From: Paenibacillus sp. FSL R7-0337
GTDB taxonomy: Bacteria > Bacillota > Bacilli > Paenibacillales > Paenibacillaceae
Assembly: GCF_037969875.1 (NCBI RefSeq)
Contig: NZ_CP150218.1
Location: 6,014,001 to 6,078,000 of the forward strand
Length of the DNA stretch: 64,000 nt
Direction: 5' to 3'
In this document: positions 8,763 through 17,735 of the stretch, piece by piece
Layout of the letters: each line of letters starts with the position of its first letter
How positions within the stretch are numbered: the stretch's first letter is position 1
The notes under the pieces: generated by a model
The model's input: the letters and a program-made list of their open reading frames with translations, nothing else
What the model was told of the DNA's origin: nothing
Databases searched by the model: none
Position numbers and translations under genes: made by a program

Positions 8763-10127
8763 TTGCAGCTGTCAAAAGGTCAAAAAGCCGAACTCACCAA
8801 AGGAAGAGACGTAAGCGACATAACGGTCCAGCTCGGCTGGAATACACGGCGTAACGGAATAGGGGTGGACGCGGCAGCCTTTCTGTTGTCGGATCAGAAC
8901 CGGTGTGAACGTGATGAAGACTTTATTTTCTATGGCAATCCGGTCTCCAGGGATGGGGGCATAGCTCATGCAGCGGATGGGGAGAACGGGGCGAGCCTAT
9001 CCATTTCGTTAGCAAAAATACCTCAGCATTATGCCCGCATTGCGGTGACCCTGACCCTGTACGAGGGGGAGCAACTCAATCAGCGGATGAAGGACTTGTC
9101 CGGCTTGCAGCTAACGCTGACAGATCGCAGGACTGGGGAAGAATTGCACCGCTTCGAGTACGGGGCAGATTTGTCAGAGGAGACCGCTGTCGTAGCCGGC
9201 GAGCTGTACCGCTATCAGGGAGAGTGGAAGCTCAGCGTAATCGGCAGCGGGTATAATGGGGGACTTGCGGCCCTGTGCCGAAGCTACGGGCTTGAGGTGG
9301 AACAGGAATCCGGGAACGAAGCCGCAGCGGCGGCTGAGGTAGTGGAGCACATAACTGACGGAATGGAGAAGACAGCTGGGTTAGTGGAGCGGACACCTCG
9401 GGTGTTGAAGCAGACCCCAGAGGTAATCCGGCAGCCCGAGGCGGAACCTCTGCTGAATGTGTTGTCTTCGATTAATCTGCGCAAAAAGATCGTGGAGCTC
9501 ACCCTGGTCAAAAAACAGCTCACCGGTGTCACCGCAAGGGTGGGGATTGTGCTGGACATCACCGGCTCCATGCGTAGTCTCTATGCCAGAGGCGTGGTGC
9601 AGGAGGTGGTGGAACGCATTCTCGCCGTTGCCAGCAAGTTCGATGATAACGGCTCGCTGGATGTGTGGGTCTACGATACGGAATTCAGCAGACTTCCGCC
9701 GGTTACCGAGCAGGAGCTTGGCAGCTATGTCTTCACCCATATTATGAATAATGATGCGATTCATAAGTTCGGACGCAATAATGAACCCCCGGTGATGCAG
9801 GATGTCATCCAGAAATACACGAAGGAGGAGCCGGACACGACGCCTGTGTTCATTATCTTCATCAATGACGGCGGGGTTGTGAAGCTGACCCGCAAGGTCA
9901 TTTTGGCAGCCTCTTCTCTTCCAATCTTCTGGCAGTTTGTAGGCATCGGCGACTCTGACTTCGAGGTGCTAAAGCAGCTCGACACGATGAACGGCCGACT
10001 GGTGGATAACGCCAGCTTCATGCACCTGGACCGCATCGAGGACGTATCCGACGAGGAACTGTATGACCAGCTGTTGAATGAATTCCCGCAATGGCTGAAG
10101 GCTGCGAAGGCGAAGGGGATTCTGTAG
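8763..10127 (+). CDS. TerD domain fused to VWA (TerY/TerF-like) protein
   Basis: About 454 residues. Residues 1-185 form a TerD domain (VQLGWNTRRNGIGVDAAAFLL, then DRCERDEDFIFYGN-like text and GELYRYQGEWKLSVIG). Residues about 240-450 form a von Willebrand A domain with the MIDAS motif DITGSM and a later acidic pair in INDGG. TerD-VWA proteins belong to Ter stress systems, where metal-binding VWA parts assemble complexes. The frame also has an ATG at 8754, but the ribosome site AGGAG ends right before it; the TTG at 8763 has correct 9-base spacing and is preferred. It faces the exonuclease-TerD gene. No other ter genes (terC, terB) are nearby. Confidence 0.85.
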   Translation: MQLSKGQKAELTKGRDVSDITVQLGWNTRRNGIGVDAAAFLLSDQNRCERDEDFIFYGNPVSRDGGIAHAADGENGASLSISLAKIPQHYARIAVTLTLYEGEQLNQRMKDLSGLQLTLTDRRTGEELHRFEYGADLSEETAVVAGELYRYQGEWKLSVIGSGYNGGLAALCRSYGLEVEQESGNEAAAAAEVVEHITDGMEKTAGLVERTPRVLKQTPEVIRQPEAEPLLNVLSSINLRKKIVELTLVKKQLTGVTARVGIVLDITGSMRSLYARGVVQEVVERILAVASKFDDNGSLDVWVYDTEFSRLPPVTEQELGSYVFTHIMNNDAIHKFGRNNEPPVMQDVIQKYTKEEPDTTPVFIIFINDGGVVKLTRKVILAASSLPIFWQFVGIGDSDFEVLKQLDTMNGRLVDNASFMHLDRIEDVSDEELYDQLLNEFPQWLKAAKAKGIL

Positions 10128-10528
10128 CAGCATTCGCGGGGAAAATGTACTGTCTCCGCTCTTTAGCAGCATTAACAGTAAACTGAGTTTGCCTCCCTAC
10201 TGCGGGCGGATTGCACATCAATGCCAGGAATGTTGCATATAATGCAGCTTTGATTCCTGAATATTTGGGCGTCCATGAGGAATGTTGTAACAATTGCAAG
10301 AATTGTCCACGTTAAGCCGCCCGGAGGAGCAAGAAAGCTGACTTTTATACAACAATTTAGAGTTTTGGTCCAAATGATGAGAAGATTGTTGTCTTGTGGG
10401 CAGGATTTTTGGGATTTACCAGCCACAGCGGCACCCCAAGCAAGACCCCAAGCGGCACCCGAAACAAACCCGAAGCGGAGCCCTAGAGCGCTCCGCTGAA
10501 TTGGTTATCGCCGTAAGAAAAGGGCAGC
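10128..10528. other. Intergenic stretch with one GC-rich hairpin
   Basis: No convincing gene was found; the short open frames on both strands lack ribosome sites and family signatures. The only structure is an 8-bp stem AGCGGAGC (10474-10481) with GCTCCGCT (10490-10497), without a T-tract on either strand. It could weakly terminate the convergent genes or be one of the GCGGAGC-type palindromes also seen near 1181. Confidence 0.5.
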
Positions 10529-11095
10529 TTAGCCGGTTACCCTGGCCTTAGAGGTTGGTTCCACCTGTGGATCGGCGGAGACCGGCAGCTCCAGACGATA
10601 GCCTTTGACCAGAGTATCCCCGTTCTTCAGATCCGTCTCATAAGCCCGCTTGAAGCCGAGTCTCTCATACAGCCTAATCGCAGAGGCCATCATATCCGAA
10701 GTGTGCAGGTTCAGACTGGCTGCCCCCAGCGCAATGGCCCTTTCTGCGGCTTCTTGGATTAGAAGTCTGGCCACCCCGCGCGCCCGGACCGCCGGAGATA
10801 CAGCCAGCAGACGGATGATCGGCGTATGGATATCCAGCTCCGGTCTGCCGTAAGCAGCCTCTGAGGAGGTGAACAGCAGTACGCTTCCTACAATTTGTCC
10901 GTCCAGCTCCGCTACAATCCGGAAAACCGGTGCATCGCCATGAACTGAGCCGAGAATAGAATCCCGGTACTCCGCCCAGAACGGCTCGGGCAGCACGGCT
11001 GCATATTCGCTGTAAGCTTCGAGCAAGACCCCGGCAATGGCTCCACGGTCGGAAGCTACGGCTTCACGGATTACAAGTTCTGTTGAGTGATTCAT
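10529..11095 (-). CDS. GNAT family N-acetyltransferase
   Basis: A 188-residue acetyltransferase of the GNAT fold. The acetyl-CoA binding motif A reads RLLAVSPAVRARGVARLL, followed by the helix LIQEAAERAIALGA and the C-terminal strand AIRLYERLGFKRAYE. GGAGG is 7 bases before the ATG at 11095. It is divergent from a LysR regulator and a sulfur-compound operon across 239 bp. In B. subtilis the equivalent operon starts with the acetyltransferase gene snaA (ytmI), which is missing from the + strand operon here. This gene might supply that N-acetylation step, but generic GNATs are common and the substrate cannot be read from sequence. Confidence 0.8.
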   Translation of the reverse strand: MNHSTELVIREAVASDRGAIAGVLLEAYSEYAAVLPEPFWAEYRDSILGSVHGDAPVFRIVAELDGQIVGSVLLFTSSEAAYGRPELDIHTPIIRLLAVSPAVRARGVARLLIQEAAERAIALGAASLNLHTSDMMASAIRLYERLGFKRAYETDLKNGDTLVKGYRLELPVSADPQVEPTSKARVTG

Positions 11096-11243
11096 CTGGT
11101 GCCTCCTGTCCGGTAAAGGGATGTGGCGTTATTATAATACACAAATCCGATGATCATAAGTGGAATTTAATGATTTCGATTAATCCATAGAAAAGTTCTA
11201 TCTGAAATTGTGATCAATAGGATGGTTTCGGCTATTCCGTCAG

Positions 11244-11272
11244 TTGACAAAAAAATAGCCTCTGCATAAGAT
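11244..11272 (+). promoter_or_regulatory. Sigma-A promoter of the LysR gene
   Basis: TTGACA at 11244-11249, exactly 17 bases, then TAAGAT at 11267-11272. Transcription would start near 11279 and give a leader of about 55 bases. The spacer holds CCTCTGCAT (11259-11267), whose exact complement ATGCAGAGG (11316-11324) overlaps the ribosome site. Confidence 0.6.
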
Positions 11273-11334
11273 TAATTAAATTCATTGTTAAACGATAGGA
11301 ATAATGTAATTATTGATGCAGAGGGGGACTATGC

Positions 11335-12222
11335 TTGAATATCGAGAACATTGAGGCTTTTGTCTACATTAACCACTATGGAAGCTTCAATAAAGCGGCA
11401 GAGGTGCTCTATATCTCACAGCCGACAGTGACTGCCCGTATCCAGTCGCTGGAACGGGAACTGGACTGCAAGGTATTCGACCGGCTGGGCAAGCAGATTA
11501 ACCTGACGGATAAAGGCCGCCAGTTCCTCCCCTATGCGCAGCAAATTCTGCAGGTCTATCAGAACGGCAGGCATCAGATCCAATCCAAAGGCCAAATCCC
11601 CGGCGAGCTGAGAATCGGCAGTACGGTATCCGTCTCCAATTATCTGATGCCCCATCTCCTGCTCCATTTGAAGCAGCGGTATCCGCACATCCGAATGAAG
11701 CTGACTACCGCTCCCACCGAAGTGTTGATTGAGAAGCTGAAGGCGAAGGAGATCGATCTCGCTTTTATCCGCAAGGTTGTGAATCCGGCCATCCAGTCCT
11801 TTCCTTTCTGTGAAGACCCCATCTCGTTGTATGTGTACGCCGGTCATCCGCTGGCCCGCAAGGGCCGTGCTTCGATCCGGGAGATCTCTGAGCAGACCCT
11901 CGTATTCTTCGAATGCGGCTCGCTGGACTGGATGCGTCTGCATCGGGTATTCGAGAGTATGGAGCGTCCGCCGGGCATTGTCTATCAGGTGGATAACCTG
12001 GAGACTGCCAAGAAGCTGGTGCTGAAGCAAGCAGGAATCTGCTTCCTTCCAGCCTTGAGTGTGCAGGAGGAAGTAGAGGCGGGGACGCTGGTAAGGGTGG
12101 ATATCACGGAAACCGAAGGCATCTCCCTGCGGACTAGTCTGATCTCGCTGAACGGAGAGAACGCGGAATTCCTGAACACCCTGCTGGAGCTGGGGACGGG
12201 GACGCTGAGTAAGCTGAATTGA
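11335..12222 (+). CDS. LysR family transcriptional regulator of the sulfur operon
   Basis: A 295-residue LysR activator. Residues 1-60 form the winged helix-turn-helix (FVYINHYGSFNKAAEVLYISQ, then PTVTARIQSLERELDCKVF). Residues 90-290 form the periplasmic-binding-like effector domain. The start is TTG 11335 behind CAGAGGGGG. The gene lies immediately before a cystine-type ABC transporter and two monooxygenases, like ytlI beside the ytmI operon in B. subtilis, but here it points the same way as the operon. It probably activates the downstream operon when sulfur is scarce. The operon promoter has a good -10 (12291) and no -35, as expected for an activated promoter. Confidence 0.85.
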   Translation: MNIENIEAFVYINHYGSFNKAAEVLYISQPTVTARIQSLERELDCKVFDRLGKQINLTDKGRQFLPYAQQILQVYQNGRHQIQSKGQIPGELRIGSTVSVSNYLMPHLLLHLKQRYPHIRMKLTTAPTEVLIEKLKAKEIDLAFIRKVVNPAIQSFPFCEDPISLYVYAGHPLARKGRASIREISEQTLVFFECGSLDWMRLHRVFESMERPPGIVYQVDNLETAKKLVLKQAGICFLPALSVQEEVEAGTLVRVDITETEGISLRTSLISLNGENAEFLNTLLELGTGTLSKLN

Positions 12223-12290
12223 CTTCTTGAATAACCATATTAAGAAACTCTATTAGCGCATGGCAGCGTGCAGTGATAAAGTTAATTGCA

Positions 12291-12296
12291 TATAAT
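12291..12296 (+). promoter_or_regulatory. -10 box of the sulfur-compound operon
   Basis: TATAAT lies 49 bases before the binding-protein ATG. The position 17 bases upstream (12268-12273, GTGCAG) is not a -35 element, which fits dependence on the LysR activator. No specific LysR site could be fixed. Confidence 0.45.
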
Positions 12297-12344
12297 CACC
12301 ACTAAACAGATAGGAATTATCTAAATTGAAAAGGGGTTTGAGAC

Positions 12345-13217
12345 ATGAACAAGACAATATCGTTCGCATCCACACTGGTACTAACGCTGCTGATCGCTGG
12401 CTGCGGCAATAATAATAGCGTAAGTAGCGGCAAGGCCGCAGAGGCCGCCCCTCAGAATAGTGCGAAGTCCACGGCTGCAGCCGCCGATCCGGCTAAGGTG
12501 ACCAAGATTATAGTCGGCACCGGGACAGCTTTTCCCAACGTCTGCTTCATTGATGAGAACGGCAAGCTGACCGGGTTCGATGTGGAGCTGCTGAAGGAGA
12601 TTGACAATCGCCTGCCGGAGTATGAGTTCGAATTCCAGACGATGGATTTCAGCAATCTGCTGCTGAGTCTGGAGACGAAGAAGATTGACCTGGTAGCCCA
12701 TGTCATGGAGAAGAACCCAGAGCGGGAGCAGAAGTACGCTTTTAACAAGGAAGCTTATGCCCACTGGAGAAACCGCATCGTTGTAGCCAAAGGGAATACC
12801 TCAATCCAGACACTGGACGATCTGAAGGGGAAGAAGGTACTGACCGGCGCCACCAGCGCGCAAGCGCAAATTCTTGAGAACTATAACAAGGAGCACGGTG
12901 CGGATTCGATCAAAATTGTCTATCAGAACGGTGCCGCCAACGATACGGTCAGCCAGATTGATTCAGGCCGGGTAGATGCTACCCTTGCTGCGGATTTCGT
13001 ATTGCCGATCATCGACCCGCAGAGCAAGCTGCAGGCGGTGGGTCCCGAGCTGTCCTCTGCTGATATTCTGTATGTGCTGCGCAAGGATGATGCCCCTTCA
13101 CAGAAGCTGTCGGAGGCCATTGACGGAGTGGTCAAGGAACTGAAGACAGACGGCACGCTTGGCAAAATAAGCACACAGTGGCTGGGGGCGGACGTCACTA
13201 CCTCATCAGTTCAATAA
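12345..13217 (+). CDS. tcyK: Cystine/S-compound ABC transporter, substrate-binding lipoprotein
   Basis: A 290-residue solute-binding lipoprotein of the polar amino acid family (SBP_bac_3). The signal peptide ends in the lipobox LIAG-C at Cys20, followed by a Ser/Ala-rich linker to about residue 48. The binding domain shows GKLTGFDVELLKEI near its start, with later GKKVLTG and RVDATLAAD. It captures the amino-acid-like ligand outside the membrane and hands it to the two permeases encoded next. Gene order (binding protein, permease, permease, ATPase, luciferase-like monooxygenase) matches B. subtilis tcyJKLMN-ytmO with only one binding protein, so TcyJ or TcyK cannot be told apart firmly. Confidence 0.8.
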   Translation: MNKTISFASTLVLTLLIAGCGNNNSVSSGKAAEAAPQNSAKSTAAAADPAKVTKIIVGTGTAFPNVCFIDENGKLTGFDVELLKEIDNRLPEYEFEFQTMDFSNLLLSLETKKIDLVAHVMEKNPEREQKYAFNKEAYAHWRNRIVVAKGNTSIQTLDDLKGKKVLTGATSAQAQILENYNKEHGADSIKIVYQNGAANDTVSQIDSGRVDATLAADFVLPIIDPQSKLQAVGPELSSADILYVLRKDDAPSQKLSEAIDGVVKELKTDGTLGKISTQWLGADVTTSSVQ

Positions 13218-13254
13218 TGCGCGAGGCGCGTACAGCTCTGAAAGGAGGTGCAGG

Positions 13255-14040
13255 ATGGGTGCACCGTTTGATCTAGGTTTTGTCTTCTCGTTCCTGCCCA
13301 AGCTGCTGACTACGCTGAGCACCACACTGCTAATCGTAGCCTGCTCGCTGCTCGCAGGGATGATTGTCGGATTTATCATTGCGCTTCCCCGCCTATATAA
13401 GGTGCCGGTCCTGAAGACCTGCGCTGGGGTGTACATTTCCTTTTTCAGAGGGACGCCGATTCTGATTCAATTATTCCTGTTCTATTACGGTCTGCCTGAG
13501 GTGCTGAAGCTGGTGAATCTGGATATGACGCGGACTCCGGTGCTGGTGTTCGTAATTCTGACCTACGGTCTGCATACCGGGGCCTTCATATCGGAGATGA
13601 TCCGCGCTTCAGTTATAGCAGTAGATAAAGGCCAGGTGGAAGCGGCTTACGCTACGGGGATGACCTCTTATCAGGCTTTTACCCGTATTGTGCTGCCGCA
13701 GGCGCTGGGAATTGCGATTCCCGTCTTCTCGAACCTGGTCATAGCGCTGCTGAAGGATACTTCGCTGGCGTTCACGCTTGGGGTGATGGAGATGACGGGC
13801 AAGGCTCAGACCCTGGGCAGCGCGACCCAGCATTTCATTGAGACTTATATTGCGCTTGCCCTTATCTATCTTGTGATCAGTTTGTGTATTGAGAGGCTGC
13901 TGCTGGTTGCGGAGAAACGTCTGCTCAGGCATGAAGCCCAGGACAGCCCGGCCAAGAAGCGGTTCACTCTGCAGCGAAAAGCGTCTTACCGCACAATCGT
14001 CGCGGATATGGGAGCGGGTAAAGGAGGCGGTACGTTATGA
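13255..14040 (+). CDS. tcyL: Cystine-type ABC transporter permease (TcyL-like)
   Basis: A 261-residue inner-membrane permease of the His/Glu/Gln/Arg family. About five hydrophobic segments are visible, starting with LLTTLSTTLLIVACSLLAG at residues 17-35. The FFRGTPILIQL motif and the EAA loop (EAAYATGMTSYQAFTRIVLPQA) that docks on the ATPase are both present. GAAAGGAGG precedes the ATG with good spacing. Its stop overlaps the next permease start (ATGA). Charged C-terminal residues 225-261 extend beyond the usual family end. Confidence 0.85.
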   Translation: MGAPFDLGFVFSFLPKLLTTLSTTLLIVACSLLAGMIVGFIIALPRLYKVPVLKTCAGVYISFFRGTPILIQLFLFYYGLPEVLKLVNLDMTRTPVLVFVILTYGLHTGAFISEMIRASVIAVDKGQVEAAYATGMTSYQAFTRIVLPQALGIAIPVFSNLVIALLKDTSLAFTLGVMEMTGKAQTLGSATQHFIETYIALALIYLVISLCIERLLLVAEKRLLRHEAQDSPAKKRFTLQRKASYRTIVADMGAGKGGGTL

Positions 14041-14747
14041 AGCTGGACCCATCGTTTATCTGGACGGCGTTTCTGCAAATTCTGGGAGCCATTCCTACGA
14101 CGCTGTATATCACGGTTGTGTCCGTGTTGGCAGGCTTCGTGATTGGTACGGTCGTGGCTCTGACCCGGATTTATAGAGTCCCCGGGCTGTATCCGCTGGC
14201 CGTAGGGTATGTCACATTCATCCGCGGCACCCCGATGCTGACGCATCTGCTGCTGATTTATTTCGGGCTGCCGATGATCATCGACGGGCTGGCTGCACAG
14301 TTCGGCTGGAGCTTCCGCTCGGTATCGATCCCGATGATCGGCTTTGCCTATATCTCCTTCTCCATTACGGCAGGGGCCTATATGTCCGAGGTGGTGCGTT
14401 CCGGTCTGCTGGCGGTGGACCGCGGTCAGCTCGAAGCAGCCCATTCCATCGGAATGAGCACGCCCCAGGCGCTGCGGCGGATTGTGTTCCCCCAGGCGCT
14501 GGCGGCGAGCCTGCCCAATCTGTCGAATTCCGTGATCGGGATGCTGCACGGGTCTACGCTGGCTTTTACCGTATCGGTGGTGGACATCAATGCCCAGGCG
14601 CAGATTGTCGCTTCAACCAACTGGAAGTTCTTCGAGGCTTACCTGGCGGCGGCGCTGATCTTCTGGGGACTGACGTTCCTGATTGAGCGGGCAACAGCCC
14701 TGATCGAGAAACGGATTAATCTATATAACCGGGGGGGAGTCGCATGA
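14037..14747 (+). CDS. tcyM: Cystine-type ABC transporter permease (TcyM-like)
   Basis: A 236-residue second permease, paralogous to the preceding one. It has hydrophobic segments from IPTTLYITVVSVLAGFVIG, the FIRGTPMLTHL motif, and the EAA loop (EAAHSIGMSTPQALRRIVFPQA). The start overlaps the previous stop by 4 bases, and its own stop overlaps the ATPase start by 4 bases, indicating translational coupling. The two permeases likely form a heterodimer. Confidence 0.85.
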   Translation: MKLDPSFIWTAFLQILGAIPTTLYITVVSVLAGFVIGTVVALTRIYRVPGLYPLAVGYVTFIRGTPMLTHLLLIYFGLPMIIDGLAAQFGWSFRSVSIPMIGFAYISFSITAGAYMSEVVRSGLLAVDRGQLEAAHSIGMSTPQALRRIVFPQALAASLPNLSNSVIGMLHGSTLAFTVSVVDINAQAQIVASTNWKFFEAYLAAALIFWGLTFLIERATALIEKRINLYNRGGVA

Positions 14748-15496
14748 TTAAGCTATCGCAGCTATCGAAGTCGTTCGGGCGCCATCAGGTGCTGAACCAT
14801 ATTGATCTGGAGGTGTCCAAGGGGGAGGTGGTCGTCATTCTCGGTCCCAGCGGCTCCGGCAAAACAACCCTGCTGCGCTGCGTGAATGTTCTGGAGAAGC
14901 CCAGCAGCGGCGAAATCTCCATCGGGGACTTCAAGCTGGACTTCCGGCACGCCCGTAAGAAGGATATCCACCAGCTCCGGCAAAAGACCGCTATGGTCTT
15001 CCAGCAGTATAATCTGTTCCGGCACAAAACCGCGCTGGAGAATGTGATGGAAGGCCTGCTGATCGTCAAGAAGCTGCCGAAGGAGGCAGCGAGAGAGAAG
15101 AGCATCGCCCTGCTGGAGAAGGTGGGACTCGGTGCGAAGCTGGATGCCTATCCGAGCCAGCTCTCCGGCGGCCAGCAGCAGCGGGTCGGGATTGCCCGGG
15201 CGCTTGCCCTGGAGCCGGAGGTCATTCTCTTCGATGAACCGACCTCAGCACTTGACCCGGAGCTGGTAGGTGAAGTGCTTGCGGTAATCCGCAAGATCGC
15301 CAAGGAAGGCATCACGATGATTGTGGTGACCCATGAAATGGGATTCGCCCACGATGTGGCGAATCATGTGGTGTTCATGGACGGCGGAGTGATCGTCGAG
15401 GAGGGCACGCCCACGGAGGTATTCAACCATCCGCGTGAAGAACGAACGAAGCAGTTCCTGAAGCGGATTACGCCGGAGCTGAACTATTCCATCTAG
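14744..15496 (+). CDS. tcyN: Cystine-type ABC transporter ATP-binding protein (TcyN-like)
   Basis: A 250-residue ATPase of the polar amino acid uptake family. Walker A is GPSGSGKTT, the Q-loop lies in MVFQQYNLF, the signature is LSGGQQQR, Walker B is VILFDEPTSALDPE, and the switch His lies in VVTHEMGFA. Its length and order match TcyN. It powers import by the two permeases encoded just upstream. The stop is 11 bases before the monooxygenase start. Confidence 0.9.
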   Translation: MIKLSQLSKSFGRHQVLNHIDLEVSKGEVVVILGPSGSGKTTLLRCVNVLEKPSSGEISIGDFKLDFRHARKKDIHQLRQKTAMVFQQYNLFRHKTALENVMEGLLIVKKLPKEAAREKSIALLEKVGLGAKLDAYPSQLSGGQQQRVGIARALALEPEVILFDEPTSALDPELVGEVLAVIRKIAKEGITMIVVTHEMGFAHDVANHVVFMDGGVIVEEGTPTEVFNHPREERTKQFLKRITPELNYSI

Positions 15497-15507
15497 GAGG
15501 CATATCT

Positions 15508-16530
15508 ATGGCAATTACAATCAGCGTACTCGACCAAAGCCCGATTTATCCGGGGGAGACACCGGAAGAGGCTTTTGCGCATACGATCAGCCTGGCACAG
15601 CTATCGGAACGCCTCGGCTTCCGCCGCTTCTGGGTATCCGAGCATCATGATTCCGAGCAGGTAGCCGGATCTTCTCCTGAAGTGCTGATCTCGCACCTGC
15701 TGGCCAAAACGGAGCGTATCCGCATCGGCTCCGGCGGGATTATGCTTCAGCACTACAGCCCCTACAAGGTGGCTGAGAATTTCAACGTGCTGGCTTCGTT
15801 GGCCCCGGGACGGGTGGACTTAGGTGTAGGACGCGCTCCCGGCGGCCTGCCGCGTAGCACGCAGGCATTGCAGCAGGGCGGCGGAGAAGCTGCTTCGTTA
15901 ACGGACAAGATTGTGGAGCTGGAAAAGTATGTGCATAACCGGCTGGAGGCGAAGCATCCTCTGCACGGGCTGAAGGCAGGCCCGCTCCCCGGCATCCCGC
16001 CGGAGCTGCATGTGCTTGGCGCCAGTGTCGCGAGCGCCGAGATCGCAGCCAGCCTGGGCCTGCCGTATGTGTTCTCATTATTCATCGGCGGCGATCAGGC
16101 TGTTGCTCTAGAGGCGGTGCGGGCTTACCGCAGCGGCTTCAATAGCAGCGGAGGGCAGGAGCCGCAGGTGATTATTGCGCTGGCTGTCATCGTGGCCGAT
16201 ACGGAAGAGGAGGCCGTAGAATTGGCCGGAGCGCATAAGCTGATCCGCATCCGCTTCGCCAGCGGCAAGACCCTGACTCTGGCCAGCCGGGAGCAGGCCG
16301 AGGAGTTCACCCGCCAGAGTGAGGAAGCGTACACGCTGGAGGAGCGGGAGCCTGAGATTACCAAAGGGACGAAGGAGACCGTACGTGAGCAGTTGCTGGT
16401 GTTAGCTGAAGCTTCCGGTGTAGAAGAGTTCATCGTCACTACGAATATACAGCCCTTCGGCAAGCGGCAGCGTTCCTTCGAGCTGCTGAGTGAGGCGCTG
16501 GCCGGGGCTATTGCAGGGGCTTCATTATGA
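15508..16530 (+). CDS. cmoO: Luciferase-like flavin monooxygenase (CmoO/YtmO-like)
   Basis: A 340-residue bacterial-luciferase-family FMN-dependent monooxygenase. It shows the early ISVLDQSPIYPGETPEEA segment, then FWVSEHH, SSPEVLISHLLAKTERIRIGSGG, LGVGRAPGG and the VSATVASAE-type helix common to MsnO8/YtmO subfamily members. It follows the transporter as ytmO does in B. subtilis, where CmoO and CmoJ act in salvage of S-alkylated cysteines. AGGAGG precedes the ATG. The last codons overlap the M20 gene start (ATGA). Confidence 0.8.
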   Translation: MAITISVLDQSPIYPGETPEEAFAHTISLAQLSERLGFRRFWVSEHHDSEQVAGSSPEVLISHLLAKTERIRIGSGGIMLQHYSPYKVAENFNVLASLAPGRVDLGVGRAPGGLPRSTQALQQGGGEAASLTDKIVELEKYVHNRLEAKHPLHGLKAGPLPGIPPELHVLGASVASAEIAASLGLPYVFSLFIGGDQAVALEAVRAYRSGFNSSGGQEPQVIIALAVIVADTEEEAVELAGAHKLIRIRFASGKTLTLASREQAEEFTRQSEEAYTLEEREPEITKGTKETVREQLLVLAEASGVEEFIVTTNIQPFGKRQRSFELLSEALAGAIAGASL

Positions 16531-17735
16531 CCAGTACAGCCGCAGAATCCGCTGCCCAGGCAGTGCATTCACTGGCGTTCAATGAGCGTCTGGTTGAGAT
16601 CAGGCGTCATCTGCACCGGCACCCGGAGCTGTCCGGGGAAGAGGTTGAGACTACTGCATACATCACATCGCTGCTGAATCAGGCGGGGGTGAAGATTACA
16701 GACTACGGGCTGAAGACCGGGGTCATTGCCGAGGTCGGCGGCCAGCACGGCGGTCCGGTAATTGCTCTGAGGGCAGACATCGATGCCCTGCCGATCCAGG
16801 AAGAGACGGGGCTGACGTATGCTTCGGAGGTTCACGGCAGGATGCATGCCTGCGGGCATGACTTCCACACGGCAGCGCTGCTTGGAGCTGTGTATCAGCT
16901 CAAGGCGCAGGAGAGCAGCCTGAAGGGAACGGTGCGCTTGTTGTTCCAGCCCGCCGAGGAGAAGGCGAAGGGAGCGCAGCAGATCATCGCAGCCGGAGGG
17001 CTGGATCAGGTCCGTGCCGTGATCGGCATGCATAATAAGCCGGATCTACCTGTGGGCACCATTGGCATCAAGGCCGGCCCGCTGATGGCGGCCGCAGACG
17101 GCTTCGCGGTCCGTATCCGGGGCTTCGGCTCCCATGCGGCCGTGCCGGAGGCCGGGATCGATCCTATTGTAGCCGCCTCGCATATTGTAACGGCGCTGCA
17201 GTCCATCGTCAGCCGGAATGTGGGCAGCCTGGATAGCGCAGTAATCAGCGTTACGCAGATCCACAGCGGCAATTCGTGGAACATCATCCCGGACACGGCA
17301 GTGCTGGAGGGGACGATCCGTTCCTTCGATGAAGCGGTGCGCGGCAGGGTGCTGAAGCGGTTCGAGGAGGTGGTTAGAGGTGTGGCTGCTGCACTTGGAG
17401 CTGAAGCCAGCGTGCGCTGGATCGGCGGGCCGCCGCCGGTCATCAACGATGCGCTGCTTGCCCGGCTTGGCGAAGAGACGGCAGCGAATCTGGGCTATAC
17501 CGCCGTGCAGCCGGTGCCGTCTCCGGCCGGGGAGGACTTCGCCTTCTATCAGCAGGCGGTTCCCGGATTGTTCGTCTTCACCGGCACAGCCGGCAGCCGG
17601 GAATGGCATCATCCCGCCTTCGAACTGGATGAAGCGGCGCTGCCGGTAGGCGCAGGGTTCTTCAGCGATCTGGCGGTCCGTGTGCTTGAACATCTGGCGG
17701 CGGAGAGGGGTGCAGATCATAGCGGAGCATTCTGA
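16527..17735 (+). CDS. sndB: M20 family amidohydrolase / N-acetyl-cysteine-conjugate deacetylase (SndB-like)
   Basis: A 402-residue M20D metallohydrolase. It shows the HRHPELSGEE entry motif, the metal ligands in RADIDALP, HACGHDFH and FQPAEE (Cys and His of the first metal site, Glu-Glu pair), MHNKPDLPVGT, and a dimerisation domain around GSHAAVPEAGIDPI. Near the end SPAGEDFAFY and HHPAFELDE complete the site. In the B. subtilis pathway SndB (YtnL) removes the N-acetyl group at the end of the salvage, releasing cysteine. Context supports that role, but M20D enzymes also include hippurate and indole-acetyl-amino-acid hydrolases. Confidence 0.8.
   Translation: MTSTAAESAAQAVHSLAFNERLVEIRRHLHRHPELSGEEVETTAYITSLLNQAGVKITDYGLKTGVIAEVGGQHGGPVIALRADIDALPIQEETGLTYASEVHGRMHACGHDFHTAALLGAVYQLKAQESSLKGTVRLLFQPAEEKAKGAQQIIAAGGLDQVRAVIGMHNKPDLPVGTIGIKAGPLMAAADGFAVRIRGFGSHAAVPEAGIDPIVAASHIVTALQSIVSRNVGSLDSAVISVTQIHSGNSWNIIPDTAVLEGTIRSFDEAVRGRVLKRFEEVVRGVAAALGAEASVRWIGGPPPVINDALLARLGEETAANLGYTAVQPVPSPAGEDFAFYQQAVPGLFVFTGTAGSREWHHPAFELDEAALPVGAGFFSDLAVRVLEHLAAERGADHSGAF

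Noticed and set aside
10172..10499. Small open frames on both strands between the TerD-VWA and GNAT genes
   Set aside because: No ribosome sites, odd composition (Pro/Arg repeats), and no recognisable domain.
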